From JANXSS01 sp025356535 (GTDB lineage Bacteria > Pseudomonadota > Gammaproteobacteria > Burkholderiales > Burkholderiaceae_D): a DNA stretch of 64,000 bases. The stretch is from assembly GCA_043762325.1 (NCBI GenBank), contig JAYUMU010000140.1:1-64000 (forward strand), in the 5' to 3' direction. Positions 26,179 through 35,006 of the stretch are shown piece by piece. The notes below the pieces were generated by a model. The model did no database searches and had not been told where the DNA came from. It was given only the letters and a program-made list of their open reading frames with translations. Each line of letters opens with the position of its first letter. The stretch's first letter is position 1. A program made the position numbers and the translations under genes.

Positions 26179-27111
26179 ATGGAAAACAAATCGCATGCCC
26201 TGCTGGCCGGTGTCTTCACGCTCACGCTGCTGGTGATTGCCATCCTGCTTGGCCTCTGGTTCAATCGCGACCGGGTCCAGTGGGTGCCGTATGAAATCGC
26301 CACCAAGCTGTCGGTGCCGGGCTTGAATCCGCAGGCGGCGGTGCGCTACCGCGGCCTCGACGTGGGCCGGGTCGACCGGATCATCTTCGATCCGGCGGTG
26401 CCCGGCCAGATCCTGGTGCGCATCAGCATCAAGCCGGATACGCCTGTCACGCAATCGACCTATGCCACCCTCGGCTACCAGGGCGTCACGGGGATTGCCT
26501 ACGTGCAGCTCGATGACGACGGCAGCAAGCCGGTGCGCATCATCAGCAGCAAGAACCAGGTCGCACGCATCGACTTGCGCCCGAGCATTTTCGACAACCT
26601 GCAGACGCGTGGCCTGGCGATCCTGGAGCAGACCGAGGCGCTGACCAGGCGCTTCAATACCCTGCTCGAACCGGAAAACCAGAAAGCCATGCTGGCGGCA
26701 TTCGACAACGTCAGCCGCGCAGCGACCGCGATCGAGGCGATTCCCAAACAGCTCGAACCGACCCTGAAAAACCTGCCCGCCTTGTCGGCCGAGGCACAGA
26801 AAACCCTGGCTGCGCTGTCGGTCCTGTCGAAGGATGCCAGCAGCCTGACCGGCAACCTGAACCTGATGACGACCCGCCTGCAGGCGCCGGGCGGGCCGCT
26901 GCAGACTTTCACGACCAGCGCCGAACGGCTCGGTTCGGTCGCCAACCAGTTCGAAGTCGACGTGGTGCCGCTGGCGCATGATGTGCAATCGACCCTGCAC
27001 AACGTAAATCGCACCATCGACGGCTTCAATCAGCGGCCGCAAGGCATTTTGTTCGGTGCCGGCAAGACCGAACCCGGCCCGGGTGAAGTAGGCTTCGCGG
27101 TGCCAAAATGA
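26179..27111 (+). CDS. MCE-domain (MlaD-like) lipid transport protein
   Basis: The 310-residue protein has one N-terminal membrane helix (about 8-29, HALLAGVFTLTLLVIAILLGLWF). A single MCE domain follows (about 40-120, YEIATKLSVPGLNPQAAVRYRGLDVGRV), then a helical, coiled-coil-like region to about 290. MCE proteins form hexameric rings carrying lipid through the periplasm. The gene lies 9 bp after the ATPase gene, and its stop overlaps the following start. Confidence 0.92.
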   Translation: MENKSHALLAGVFTLTLLVIAILLGLWFNRDRVQWVPYEIATKLSVPGLNPQAAVRYRGLDVGRVDRIIFDPAVPGQILVRISIKPDTPVTQSTYATLGYQGVTGIAYVQLDDDGSKPVRIISSKNQVARIDLRPSIFDNLQTRGLAILEQTEALTRRFNTLLEPENQKAMLAAFDNVSRAATAIEAIPKQLEPTLKNLPALSAEAQKTLAALSVLSKDASSLTGNLNLMTTRLQAPGGPLQTFTTSAERLGSVANQFEVDVVPLAHDVQSTLHNVNRTIDGFNQRPQGILFGAGKTEPGPGEVGFAVPK

Positions 27112-27779
27112 TTTCTTATCCAAATAGCAAAATTCTTATGAAAACTCGTCCGTCACCGTATCTGGCGTCCTGCCTCCTGGCCTGCGCGGTGCTCAGCACC
27201 GGCTGCGCCGGCACCAGGAGCACGACCCCGACCACCTACGATCTCGGCTCGCTCGCGCCGGAGCCGGGCCTGATACTGGGCGCCGCCGTGTCCGACAACG
27301 TGTCGCCGGCAACCACGCCGATCACGGTGGCAGACGTGACCGCGGCGGCCTGGATGGACAACCAGAGCATGCAATACCGCCTGGTCTATACCAACGACCA
27401 GCAGCCGCGACCCTACGCTACCAGCCGCTGGAGCATGCCGCCGCCGCAGTTGCTGACCCAGCGCATCAAGGCCCGTCTGGCGCAGTCCGGCCGGGTGGTG
27501 CTGTCGGGCGCCGACGGCGCGATCAACATACCGGTGCTGCGTGTGGAGGCAGAAGACTTTTCACAGCGCTTTTCCAGCCAGAGCCAGAGCAGCGTCAAGG
27601 TCGCCCTGCGCGCCTCGGTTTTCAATGGCCGCCTCCTGCAGGCGCAAAAGCGCTTCGAGCGGCAACAACCGGCGCCGACGCCTGACGCCGCCGGCGGCGC
27701 CAGCGCTCTGGCCAGCGCCACCGACGGCCTGATCGACGACATGATGCGCTGGCTGGCGTCGCTGCCCGTCAAAAAATAA
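27108..27779 (+). CDS. ABC-transport auxiliary lipoprotein (PqiC-like)
   Basis: From the coupled ATG (27108, ATGA overlap with the MCE gene) the protein has 223 residues. An inner ATG at 27138 would give a more ordinary signal peptide. The lipobox LSTGC puts the acylated cysteine at residue 33. The rest resembles the ABC-type auxiliary (PqiC/YmbA) family, which lies beside MCE genes and probably acts at the outer membrane as receiver or stabiliser of the MCE conduit. The sequence TYDLGSLAPEP after the lipobox is typical of the family. Confidence 0.85.
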   Translation: MISYPNSKILMKTRPSPYLASCLLACAVLSTGCAGTRSTTPTTYDLGSLAPEPGLILGAAVSDNVSPATTPITVADVTAAAWMDNQSMQYRLVYTNDQQPRPYATSRWSMPPPQLLTQRIKARLAQSGRVVLSGADGAINIPVLRVEAEDFSQRFSSQSQSSVKVALRASVFNGRLLQAQKRFERQQPAPTPDAAGGASALASATDGLIDDMMRWLASLPVKK

Positions 27780-29011
27780 TGACGCTACCGGAACCGCAGC
27801 CGCCGGAAGCCGGGCAGCTGCTGCCTTCCGGAATGCCGCATGTCGCGCCGGTTCCGCCAAGCCTGCCGAATCACCCGGCGTCACTTTCGACGCCAGCGCC
27901 GGCGGAGGCGGTGCGCACGCCGGTCTTTGCCCGTGTCGCCTTGCTGGTGTACATACTGTTGATCACCTACGCCAGCTGGTATCCGTTTTCCGGCTGGCGC
28001 ATCAGCGGCCTGTCGCCGCTTGCCTTCGTCACTGCCAGGCTGCCGTACTACTGGACCGGCTTCGACCTGATCATCAACCTGGTCGGCTACATACCGCTGG
28101 GCGTGCTGACGGTGTTTGCGGTGTATCCCCGCCTGCGCGGCTGGTCGGCCATGTTGCTTGCCATCATTGCCGGCATCCTGTTGTCGACCCTGATGGAAGC
28201 CGTGCAGACCTACCTGCCCAGCCGGGTTTCATCGAACCTCGACCTGATCACCAATTCGGCCGGCACCTGCATCGGCGCCCTGTTCGCGCCGGCGCTGACG
28301 CGCTATTTCATGGAAGACAGCCGCTTCCTGCAGCTGCGCACGCGCTGGTTCACCCATGAAGCCAGTCGCGGCCTGCTGGTGCTGGCCCTGTGGCCGCTGG
28401 CGCAGCTCTATCCGCAGGCCTACCTGTTCGGCCACGGCCAGTTGCTGCCGCTGCTGTCGGACTGGCTGGCAAGCGCGCTGTCGATGCCGGTCGACCTTGG
28501 CGCGCTGCTGCGCCACGATGCCGACCTGAGCGTCGAGCAATACTGGCTCTCGGAGGCGATCATCAGTGCCGCCGGTCTCAGTGGCGCATTGCTGACCCTG
28601 TCCTGCGTGCTGCGCCGGCGCGCGCCGCGCGGCCTGCTGCTGGTATTGCTGACCGTGGCGGTACTGGCCACCAAGTCGCTCGGCAGCGCACTGCTCTACG
28701 GCCCCGACGACGCCTTCGGCTGGCTGACGCCGGGCGCGCAGGGCGGCCTGCTGCTGGGTCTCCTGATGCTGTGCGGCCTGATCTTCGCGCCGCGCGTGGC
28801 CCAGCGCCGGGTCGCCGTGCTGATGCTGTCGATCTGCCTGGTGACGTTGAATGCGGCGCCGGCCAATCCGTATTTCATTGCCACCATGCAGGGCTGGACC
28901 CAGGGCCGCTTCCTCAACTTCAACGGCGCCTCGCAATTTCTCTCGCTGCTGTGGCCGTACCTGGCACTGTGGTTCCTGCTGCATCGCACCCACAGCAGCA
29001 CGCAACACTAG
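27779..29011 (+). CDS. VanZ-family polytopic membrane protein
   Basis: The ATG shares one base with the previous stop, so this is the fifth gene of the lipid-transport operon. After about 50 polar, Pro-rich residues the 410-residue protein shows a VanZ-like domain (about 55-165, YASWYPFSGW, DLIINLVGYIPLGVL, STLMEAVQTYLPSRVSSNLDLITNSAGTCIGAL). Several further membrane segments make up a second half. VanZ proteins have no settled biochemical role; some confer glycopeptide tolerance. Its place in this operon suggests a link to envelope lipids. Confidence 0.85.
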   Translation: MTLPEPQPPEAGQLLPSGMPHVAPVPPSLPNHPASLSTPAPAEAVRTPVFARVALLVYILLITYASWYPFSGWRISGLSPLAFVTARLPYYWTGFDLIINLVGYIPLGVLTVFAVYPRLRGWSAMLLAIIAGILLSTLMEAVQTYLPSRVSSNLDLITNSAGTCIGALFAPALTRYFMEDSRFLQLRTRWFTHEASRGLLVLALWPLAQLYPQAYLFGHGQLLPLLSDWLASALSMPVDLGALLRHDADLSVEQYWLSEAIISAAGLSGALLTLSCVLRRRAPRGLLLVLLTVAVLATKSLGSALLYGPDDAFGWLTPGAQGGLLLGLLMLCGLIFAPRVAQRRVAVLMLSICLVTLNAAPANPYFIATMQGWTQGRFLNFNGASQFLSLLWPYLALWFLLHRTHSSTQH

Positions 29012-29100
29012 CGGGGCTGCTGCGGCGCTGCAGGTACGGCCGCAGGTGTATCATCGAGACCTGCCCGAACCGGGCGCTTTTATCCGATACCGCACCTGCC

Positions 29101-29418
29101 ATGAGCGACTCTCCCTACTTCACCCAGCACGTCTTCATCTGCATGAACCAGCGCGAGGACGGTCGTCCCTGCTGCGGCGCGCACGACGCCCTGGCTGCGC
29201 AAAAGCATGCAAAGAAACGCCTCAAGCAGCTCGACCTGAACGGCCCCGGCAAGATCCGCGTCAACCAGTCCGGCTGCCTGGACCGCTGCGAAGAAGGGCC
29301 GGTGCTGGTGATCTATCCGCAAGGCACCTGGTACACCTATGTCGACATCAGCGACATCGACGACATCATCGACACCCATCTGATCGGCGGCAAGATCGTC
29401 GATCGCCTGAAAATCTGA
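29101..29418 (+). CDS. thioredoxin-like [2Fe-2S] ferredoxin
   Basis: The 105-residue protein begins at ATG 29101. Probable cluster ligands are Cys14, Cys24 or Cys25, Cys59 and Cys63 (SGCLDRCEEGP), the pattern of Shethna-type or NuoE-like [2Fe-2S] proteins. The C-terminus YPQGTWYTYVD is typical of the small ferredoxins annotated as (2Fe-2S)-binding in betaproteobacteria. The electron partner is unknown. It lies 16 bp before the hydrolase gene and may be co-transcribed with it. Confidence 0.87.
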   Translation: MSDSPYFTQHVFICMNQREDGRPCCGAHDALAAQKHAKKRLKQLDLNGPGKIRVNQSGCLDRCEEGPVLVIYPQGTWYTYVDISDIDDIIDTHLIGGKIVDRLKI

Positions 29419-29434
29419 AACCGTCCTGCACCGC

Positions 29435-30073
29435 ATGAATGCACATACCCGCCGTTTTCTCCTGAGCGGGCCGGCCGGCGCGCTCGACTGCGCCCTCGAT
29501 GCGCCCGATGCCGCGCAATTTGCCGCACCGCGCGGCGTCGCCCTGATCGGCCATCCGCACCCCCTGTATGGCGGCACCATGGACAACAAGGTGGTGCAGA
29601 CGCTGGCGCGTGCTTTTGTCTCGATCGGTTACGTCGCCGTGCGGATGAATTTCCGTGGTGTCGGCGCTTCCGCCGGCGTGCATGACGACGGCCGCGGCGA
29701 GACCGACGACATGGCGCTGCTGCATGCGCATATGCAGGCCGACCATCCGGGCCTGCCGGTGGCGCTGGCGGGTTTTTCCTTCGGCACCTTCGTCCAGGCG
29801 CAACTGCAGCAGCGCCTGCAGGCGGCAGGCACGCCGGCCGAACGCCTGGTGCTGGTCGGTTGCGCGGCCGGAAAATGGCCGATGCCGAGCGTGCCATCGG
29901 ACACCATCCTGATCCACGGCGAAGTCGACGACACGATCCCCCTGTCGGCCGTACTCGACTGGGCGCGGCCGCAGGACCTGCCGGTGATCGTGATTCCCGG
30001 AGCGGATCATTTCTTTCATCGCAAGCTGCAACATATCAAGACGTTGCTTGTCGAAATGTGGCGCCACGGCTAG
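29435..30073 (+). CDS. alpha/beta-hydrolase family protein
   Basis: The 212-residue protein shows the oxyanion strand motif GHPHPLYGGTMDN, the nucleophile elbow GFSFGTF and a C-terminal His in PGADHFFHRKL. Together these give a complete Ser-Asp-His frame. The short, lid-less form matches a cytoplasmic family common in proteobacteria with no agreed substrate. Its own mRNA probably starts at the ferredoxin gene. Confidence 0.87.
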   Translation: MNAHTRRFLLSGPAGALDCALDAPDAAQFAAPRGVALIGHPHPLYGGTMDNKVVQTLARAFVSIGYVAVRMNFRGVGASAGVHDDGRGETDDMALLHAHMQADHPGLPVALAGFSFGTFVQAQLQQRLQAAGTPAERLVLVGCAAGKWPMPSVPSDTILIHGEVDDTIPLSAVLDWARPQDLPVIVIPGADHFFHRKLQHIKTLLVEMWRHG

Positions 30074-30138
30074 CCCAACACGATGCCAGCCGGTATAAGA
30101 TGCGCGCTCCACACTTTGCCTGCCCTCTTCGAAACCCA

Positions 30139-31284
30139 ATGAAAAAACTCTGCGCGGCCCTGGCCGCAACCGTATTCTCCATTTCCATCGCTTTTGCACA
30201 GAACGTGCCACCGCCTGCCGTGGCGGCAAAATCCTGGCTGCTGCTCGATGTCACCAGCGGCCAGATCCTGGCGTCGCAGGAACCGAACCTGCGCATCGAG
30301 CCGGCCTCGCTGACCAAGATCATGACCGCGTACCTGGCCTTTGCCGCGATTCGCGACAAGAAACTGACGATGGAGCAGAAGGTCAATGTCTCGGTGCGCG
30401 CCTGGAAGGTCGACCCGAGCAGCTCGAAGATGTTCATCGATCCGGCCACGCCGGTGTCGGTCTCCGACCTGCTGCATGGCCTGATGGTCCAGTCGGGCAA
30501 CGACGCCGCCGTGGCCCTGGCCGAAGCCGTTGCCGGCTCCGAGGACACCTTCGTCGTCCTGATGAACCGCGAAGCCGAGCGCATGGGCCTGAAGGCCACG
30601 CATTTCGGCAATCCGCACGGCTTGCCGAGCAAGGAAAACTATTCCACCGCGCAGGATCTGTCGGTGCTGGCCTCGCGCGTGATTGCCGACTATCCGGACT
30701 TCTACAAGATCGATTCCGTTAAAAGTTTTACCTACAACAAGATCACCCAGCCGAACCGCAACCGCCTGCTCTGGCTCGACTCGACCGTGGACGGCATGAA
30801 GACCGGTCACACCGAGGGCGCCGGCTATTGCATGATCGCCTCGGCCCACCGTCCCAACGGCACCGGCGAGCGCCGCCTGATCTCGGTGGTGCTGGGCACG
30901 AACTCCGACCAGTCGCGCACCGCGGAAAGCCAGAAGCTGCTCAACTGGGGCTTCCAGAATTTCGAGACCGTCAAGCTGTATGCGAAAGGCCAGGCGATCG
31001 AGTCGCCGCAAGTCTGGAAGGGCGCGCAGAATACGCTGAAGATCGGCTTCAATCGCGATGTCTTCGTGACGCTGCCAAAGGGTGTGGCCGGCAAGATGAA
31101 GCCGGTACTGGAGCGGCGCGACCCGCTGGTGGCGCCGATTGCCGAGAACAGCCGCGTCGGCACGATGCGCATGATGGTCGACGGCAAGCCGGTGAGCGAG
31201 TTGCCGGTGCTGGCGCTGGAGCAGATCGGCCAGGCCAGCATCTTCGGCCGCGCCTGGGATTCGATGCGCCTGATGTTCAAGTAA
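30139..31284 (+). CDS. dacC: D-alanyl-D-alanine carboxypeptidase (PBP5/6 type)
   Basis: The 381-residue protein starts at ATG 30139 with a signal peptide (residues 1-20, cutting after AFA). The penicillin-binding motifs are SLTK (Ser57 to Lys60), SGN (119-121) and KTG in DGMKTGHTEGAG. A C-terminal beta domain and a final amphipathic segment (FGRAWDSMRLMFK) attach it to the inner membrane from outside. It trims the terminal D-Ala from peptidoglycan stem peptides. The following D-amino-acid transaminase gene fits a D-alanine theme. The symbol is by similarity and dacA is equally defensible. Confidence 0.93.
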   Translation: MKKLCAALAATVFSISIAFAQNVPPPAVAAKSWLLLDVTSGQILASQEPNLRIEPASLTKIMTAYLAFAAIRDKKLTMEQKVNVSVRAWKVDPSSSKMFIDPATPVSVSDLLHGLMVQSGNDAAVALAEAVAGSEDTFVVLMNREAERMGLKATHFGNPHGLPSKENYSTAQDLSVLASRVIADYPDFYKIDSVKSFTYNKITQPNRNRLLWLDSTVDGMKTGHTEGAGYCMIASAHRPNGTGERRLISVVLGTNSDQSRTAESQKLLNWGFQNFETVKLYAKGQAIESPQVWKGAQNTLKIGFNRDVFVTLPKGVAGKMKPVLERRDPLVAPIAENSRVGTMRMMVDGKPVSELPVLALEQIGQASIFGRAWDSMRLMFK

Positions 31285-31407
31285 GCGCCGCGTCGGCCGG
31301 CGCTTGCGCTTCCATGCATTCTTTGCATGGGGCACCGCGGCCTGCCATGCAAGAATGAATGCCTGCGCCCGTGTTGCAGGCGCCCGATGCTTTTACAGGA
31401 AACCGAC

Positions 31408-32256
31408 ATGTCCGAGCCGCTGGTCTATCTGAATGGCGCAATGACGCCGATTGCCGACGCCAAGGTGTCGGTGCTGGACCGCGGCTTCATCTTCGGCGAC
31501 GGCATCTATGAAGTCATACCGATTTACGGCCGCCGGATGTTTCGCGCCGGGCAGCACATGGCGCGGCTGTTTCGCAGCCTGGCATCGATTGCAATCGCCA
31601 ATCCGCATACCGAAGCAGAGTGGCTGGCGCTGATCGACCGGGTCGCGGCCAGCCATCCGGCGGACGACCAGATGGTGTACCTGCAGGTCACGCGCGGCGT
31701 TGCAAAGCGTGGCCACGCCTTCCCGGCAGACATCACGCCGACGGTCTTCATCATGACCAATCCGATCGTGCTGCCTCCGCCGGCCGTGCGGGCTGCGGGC
31801 GTGGCCTGCGTGTCGATGGAAGACCGGCGCTGGCTGCGCTGCGAGATCAAGTCGATCTCCCTGCTGGGCAACGTGCTGGCGGCCCAGCATGCGGTGGAAA
31901 ACGATGCCGTCGAATCGATCCAGTTTCGCGATGGCTTTCTCACCGAGGCGTCGTCCTCGAACGTCTGGATCGTCAAGGACGGCGTGCTGATGGGCCCGCC
32001 GAAAGACAACCTGATCCTGGAAGGCATCCGTTACGGCCTGATCGAGGAGCTGTGCGCCGCCGGCGGCATCAGCCTGCAGACCCGGCGCATCGCGCATGAC
32101 GAAGTCTTCGGCGCCGACGAAGTGCTGCTCTCGTCGGCCACCAAGGAAGTGCTGCCGGTGGTGCAAATCGATGGCCAGGCCATTGGCAACGGCAGGCCCG
32201 GCCCCATCTACGCCAGATTGTACGAGGCATATCAGGCTGCCAAGGCCGCCGCCTGA
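31408..32256 (+). CDS. dat: D-amino-acid transaminase (class IV PLP enzyme)
   Basis: The 282-residue enzyme begins at ATG 31408 behind AGGAAA. Class IV features are the N-terminal VSVLDRGFIFGDGIYEVI block, the catalytic lysine in CEIKSISLLGN, and the PLP-phosphate region EASSSNVWIV. It should interconvert D-alanine and D-glutamate with their keto acids, supplying peptidoglycan precursors. A branched-chain or 4-amino-4-deoxychorismate lyase role is less likely given the neighbours. The order dacC-dat-ybeD-lipB-lipA is conserved in Burkholderiales. Confidence 0.92.
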   Translation: MSEPLVYLNGAMTPIADAKVSVLDRGFIFGDGIYEVIPIYGRRMFRAGQHMARLFRSLASIAIANPHTEAEWLALIDRVAASHPADDQMVYLQVTRGVAKRGHAFPADITPTVFIMTNPIVLPPPAVRAAGVACVSMEDRRWLRCEIKSISLLGNVLAAQHAVENDAVESIQFRDGFLTEASSSNVWIVKDGVLMGPPKDNLILEGIRYGLIEELCAAGGISLQTRRIAHDEVFGADEVLLSSATKEVLPVVQIDGQAIGNGRPGPIYARLYEAYQAAKAAA

Positions 32257-32279
32257 GTCATTCATTCGGGAGACACAAC

Positions 32280-32573
32280 ATGACCGACCCCATCACACCG
32301 CTCGACCCGGACACCCGCAATTCGCTCATCGAGTATCCGAGCGACTTCCCGATCAAGATCATGGGACCGGCGCACGAGCGCTTTACGCACACGATGGTCG
32401 AGGTGGTGCGCCAGTTCGACCCGGACTTCGACGCCGCCACGCTGGAAATCCGGCCTTCGGCAAAAGGCAATTATCTTGGCGTGACCGTCACCGTGCGCGC
32501 CACCAGCCGCGAGCAGCTCGACGGCCTGTACCGGGCATTGTCGTCCCATCCGATGGTCAAGGTCGTCCTTTAG
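32280..32573 (+). CDS. YbeD/DUF493-family protein
   Basis: The 97-residue protein matches the DUF493 family (SLIEYPSDFPIKIMG, then the GNYLGVTVTVRA strand). It has a ferredoxin-like, ACT-domain-like fold and lies between dac and lip genes in many proteobacteria. It has no established enzymatic activity. GGGAG nine bases upstream supports the start, and the 23-bp gap after dat suggests a shared transcript. Confidence 0.92.
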   Translation: MTDPITPLDPDTRNSLIEYPSDFPIKIMGPAHERFTHTMVEVVRQFDPDFDAATLEIRPSAKGNYLGVTVTVRATSREQLDGLYRALSSHPMVKVVL

Positions 32574-32652
32574 GCACAGCCGACCGGATCGGCGCCGGGC
32601 CCGCTTGCGACGCCGCAGGACGCCCGGCGCGTCGATTCGGTCCACTGCATCC

Positions 32653-33393
32653 ATGCCCGCCTGCCCGCCGCCCTGCCCGACAACCCCCCCGGAAACGCCA
32701 GCCGATGCCCTGCCCGGCATCGAACTCGTCGAATGCGGCCGGCAACCGTACGCAATTACTTACGCCGCCATGCGTGCATTCACCGACCGGCGCACCACGG
32801 CGACGCCGGACGCACTGTGGTTAGTCGAGCACGATCCGGTATTTACCCTGGGCCTTGCCGCCGACCCGGCGCATGTGCGCGATGCCGGCGACATCGAAGT
32901 CATCCAGACCGATCGCGGCGGCGAAGTCACCTATCACGGGCCCGGACAGGCAATCGTGTACCTGCTGATCGACCTGCGGCGCGGCGCGCTCGGTGCGCGC
33001 CTGCTGGCCCGCGAATTCGTCCGCCGCATCGAGCAGGCCGTCATCGACACCCTCGCCGCGTATAATCTGGCAGGCTGCCGGCACCCCGGTGCGCCTGGCA
33101 TTTACGTGGCCGGCGGCCCGTGGCAGGGCGCCAAGATCGCCGCACTGGGCTTGAAGGTCAGGGCAAACGGCTGCACCTATCATGGCGTGTCGCTCAACGT
33201 GGCGATGGATCTGTCGCCGTTTTCACGCATCAATGCCTGCGGCGATGCGGACCTGGCCAGCGTCGACATGCGCAGCCTCGGCGTGACCGGTTCGCTCGAT
33301 GCCATCCACCATGTCCTGGCAGCACACCTGCTGCGACAGATCCGCCGCCCGGCCGCGATTGCGCCCGATGCGGCAGACGACAACCGGACATGA
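32653..33393 (+). CDS. lipB: lipoyl(octanoyl) transferase
   Basis: LipB moves octanoate from acyl carrier protein to the lipoyl domains of 2-oxoacid dehydrogenases and the glycine cleavage H protein. In this 246-residue form the substrate loop TDRGGEVTYHGPGQ is intact. The catalytic pair is a Lys in GAKIAALGLKV and a Cys in NGCTYHGVSLN. About 20 Pro-rich residues precede the usual N-terminus, so the start (ATG 32653, no clear ribosome site) is uncertain. Confidence 0.95.
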   Translation: MPACPPPCPTTPPETPADALPGIELVECGRQPYAITYAAMRAFTDRRTTATPDALWLVEHDPVFTLGLAADPAHVRDAGDIEVIQTDRGGEVTYHGPGQAIVYLLIDLRRGALGARLLAREFVRRIEQAVIDTLAAYNLAGCRHPGAPGIYVAGGPWQGAKIAALGLKVRANGCTYHGVSLNVAMDLSPFSRINACGDADLASVDMRSLGVTGSLDAIHHVLAAHLLRQIRRPAAIAPDAADDNRT

Positions 33394-33424
33394 CTTTAAA
33401 CATCTATTTGCAAAGGGATGCCAG

Positions 33425-34471
33425 ATGACTTCCACTACCGCTGCGCCTGCCACGCCCGAGCCGGGCATGGCGCCTGCCGGCGTCGGCACTGCCGTATCTG
33501 CCGACGGCAGTGCGGTAAGCGCCGCCCCCGCTTACGACCCGCGCGAAAAACAGAAAGGCGCAGCCAAGACGATCCGCATACCGATCAAGATCGTCCAGGC
33601 CGAGCGCCTGCCCAAGCCCGACTGGATCCGGGTACGCGCCGCGCTGCCGTCGAGCCGCTTCCAGGAAATCAAGGACATCCTGCGCGCCAATCACCTGGTC
33701 ACGGTGTGCGAGGAAGCCAGTTGCCCGAACATCGGCGAATGCTTCGGCAAGGGCACGGCAACCTTCATGATCATGGGCGACAAGTGCACCCGCCGTTGCC
33801 CTTTCTGCGACGTCGGCCACGGCCGCCCCGATCCGCTCGATGTCGATGAACCGGCCAACCTGGCAAGGACGATTGCCGCGTTAAAGCTCAGCTATGTCGT
33901 CATCACCTCGGTCGACCGCGACGACCTGCGCGATGGCGGCGCCGGCCACTTTGCCGAATGCATCCGGCATGTGCGGGCGCTGTCGCCGGCAACCCGTATC
34001 GAAATACTGGTGCCGGATTTCCGCGGCCGCATGGATCGGGCGCTGGAAATCCTGAATGCGGCACCGCCCGACGTCATGAACCACAATCTGGAAACCGTGC
34101 CGCGCCTCTACAAGGAAGCCCGTCCCGGCTCCGACTATGCCTATTCGCTGAATCTGCTCAAGCGCTTCAAGGCCTTGCATCCGGCCACGCCGACCAAGTC
34201 AGGCATCATGGTCGGCCTGGGCGAGACCGACGAGGAAATCCTGCAGGTCATGCGCGATCTGCGCGCGCATGATGTGGACATGCTGACCATCGGCCAGTAC
34301 CTCATGCCCAGCGGCGACCATCTGCCGGTGCGCCGCTACGTGCATCCGGATACCTTCAGGATGTTCGAGGCCGAGGCGATCAGGATGGGCTTCGCCCATG
34401 CCGCCGTCGGTGCAATGGTGCGCAGCTCCTATCATGCCGACGAGCAGGCGCATTCGGCTGGCGTACGGTAG
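33425..34471 (+). CDS. lipA: lipoyl synthase (radical SAM)
   Basis: LipA inserts two sulfurs into protein-bound octanoate. The 348-residue protein has the auxiliary-cluster cysteines Cys95, Cys100 and Cys106 (CEEASCPNIGEC) and the radical-SAM cluster CTRRCPFC (Cys121, 125 and 128). The final conserved Ser region, VRSSYHADEQ, is near the end. AAAGGGA upstream sets the start. It completes the lipB-lipA pair and converges on a leftward pseudogene across a hairpin. Confidence 0.97.
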   Translation: MTSTTAAPATPEPGMAPAGVGTAVSADGSAVSAAPAYDPREKQKGAAKTIRIPIKIVQAERLPKPDWIRVRAALPSSRFQEIKDILRANHLVTVCEEASCPNIGECFGKGTATFMIMGDKCTRRCPFCDVGHGRPDPLDVDEPANLARTIAALKLSYVVITSVDRDDLRDGGAGHFAECIRHVRALSPATRIEILVPDFRGRMDRALEILNAAPPDVMNHNLETVPRLYKEARPGSDYAYSLNLLKRFKALHPATPTKSGIMVGLGETDEEILQVMRDLRAHDVDMLTIGQYLMPSGDHLPVRRYVHPDTFRMFEAEAIRMGFAHAAVGAMVRSSYHADEQAHSAGVR

Positions 34472-34498
34472 ACCGCATTGATCTTCGCCAGAAGCAAA

Positions 34499-34532
34499 AC
34501 GGTGGACGACCCGTACAGGCGTCGTCCACCGT
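34499..34532 (-). terminator. intrinsic terminator for the leftward PA2169-family gene
   Basis: A perfect 12-bp stem (ACGGTGGACGAC with GTCGTCCACCGT) has a 10-base loop. On the minus strand it is followed by TTTTGCTTCT. It lies about 25 bases after the leftward stop and 28 bases after the lipA stop. It may work in both directions, though only the minus side has a T-rich tail. Confidence 0.8.
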
Positions 34533-34556
34533 CATGTCCTGCCTGGCCGTACGGGC

Positions 34557-35006
34557 TTACTGTGCGCGGAACTGATTGCGCAACTGCTTGACCTGGTCGT
34601 GATTTTTCAGCACGCCCTGGAACTGCCGTTCGATCAGGTTGCGAATATCGCTTGGCAGGTCCATTGCCAGCGCCTTCTTGTAGCTGGCCACGGCGACATC
34701 CTCGCCCCGCTCGACTTCGTTGAGGATGGCAACGTCGTCCTGGCCGGTAATGGCTGACTTGAAGTCGACCCAGCGCCGATGCAGGGTGCCGCTCATGCTG
34801 CTCGACTCGGCCGGCTTGCCGCCCTATGCCTGCACCACTTGCTGCAATTCCTGAACCGCCTGCGCGCAACTGGCTGCGCGATTTGCAAAGAGCGCTTTCA
34901 ATTGCGCATCGCGCGCATGTTCGGCTGAAGTGCGAAAGCCTTCTTCGCCGTCGCGGCTTGTTTCGATCAGGTTATTCAGTGCTGAAATCGTGTTGTCCTT
35001 GTCCAT
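34557..35006 (-). pseudogene. PA2169-family (DUF2383) four-helix protein gene split by an in-frame amber codon
   Basis: Reading leftward from ATG 35006 (behind AAGGAAA) the frame runs 60 codons, meets TAG at 34824-34826, then continues in the same frame for 88 codons to 34557. Joined, the parts make one protein of about 149 residues. It begins MDKDNTISALNNLIETSRDGEEGF and continues after the stop with LHRRWVDFKSAITGQDD and VASYKKALAMDLP, both typical of the PA2169/DUF2383 ferritin-like family. No frameshift is present, so a single substitution (perhaps CAG to TAG) explains it. Readthrough, suppression or a sequencing error remain possible. Function in the family is unclear but often stress-linked. 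Confidence 0.8.
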
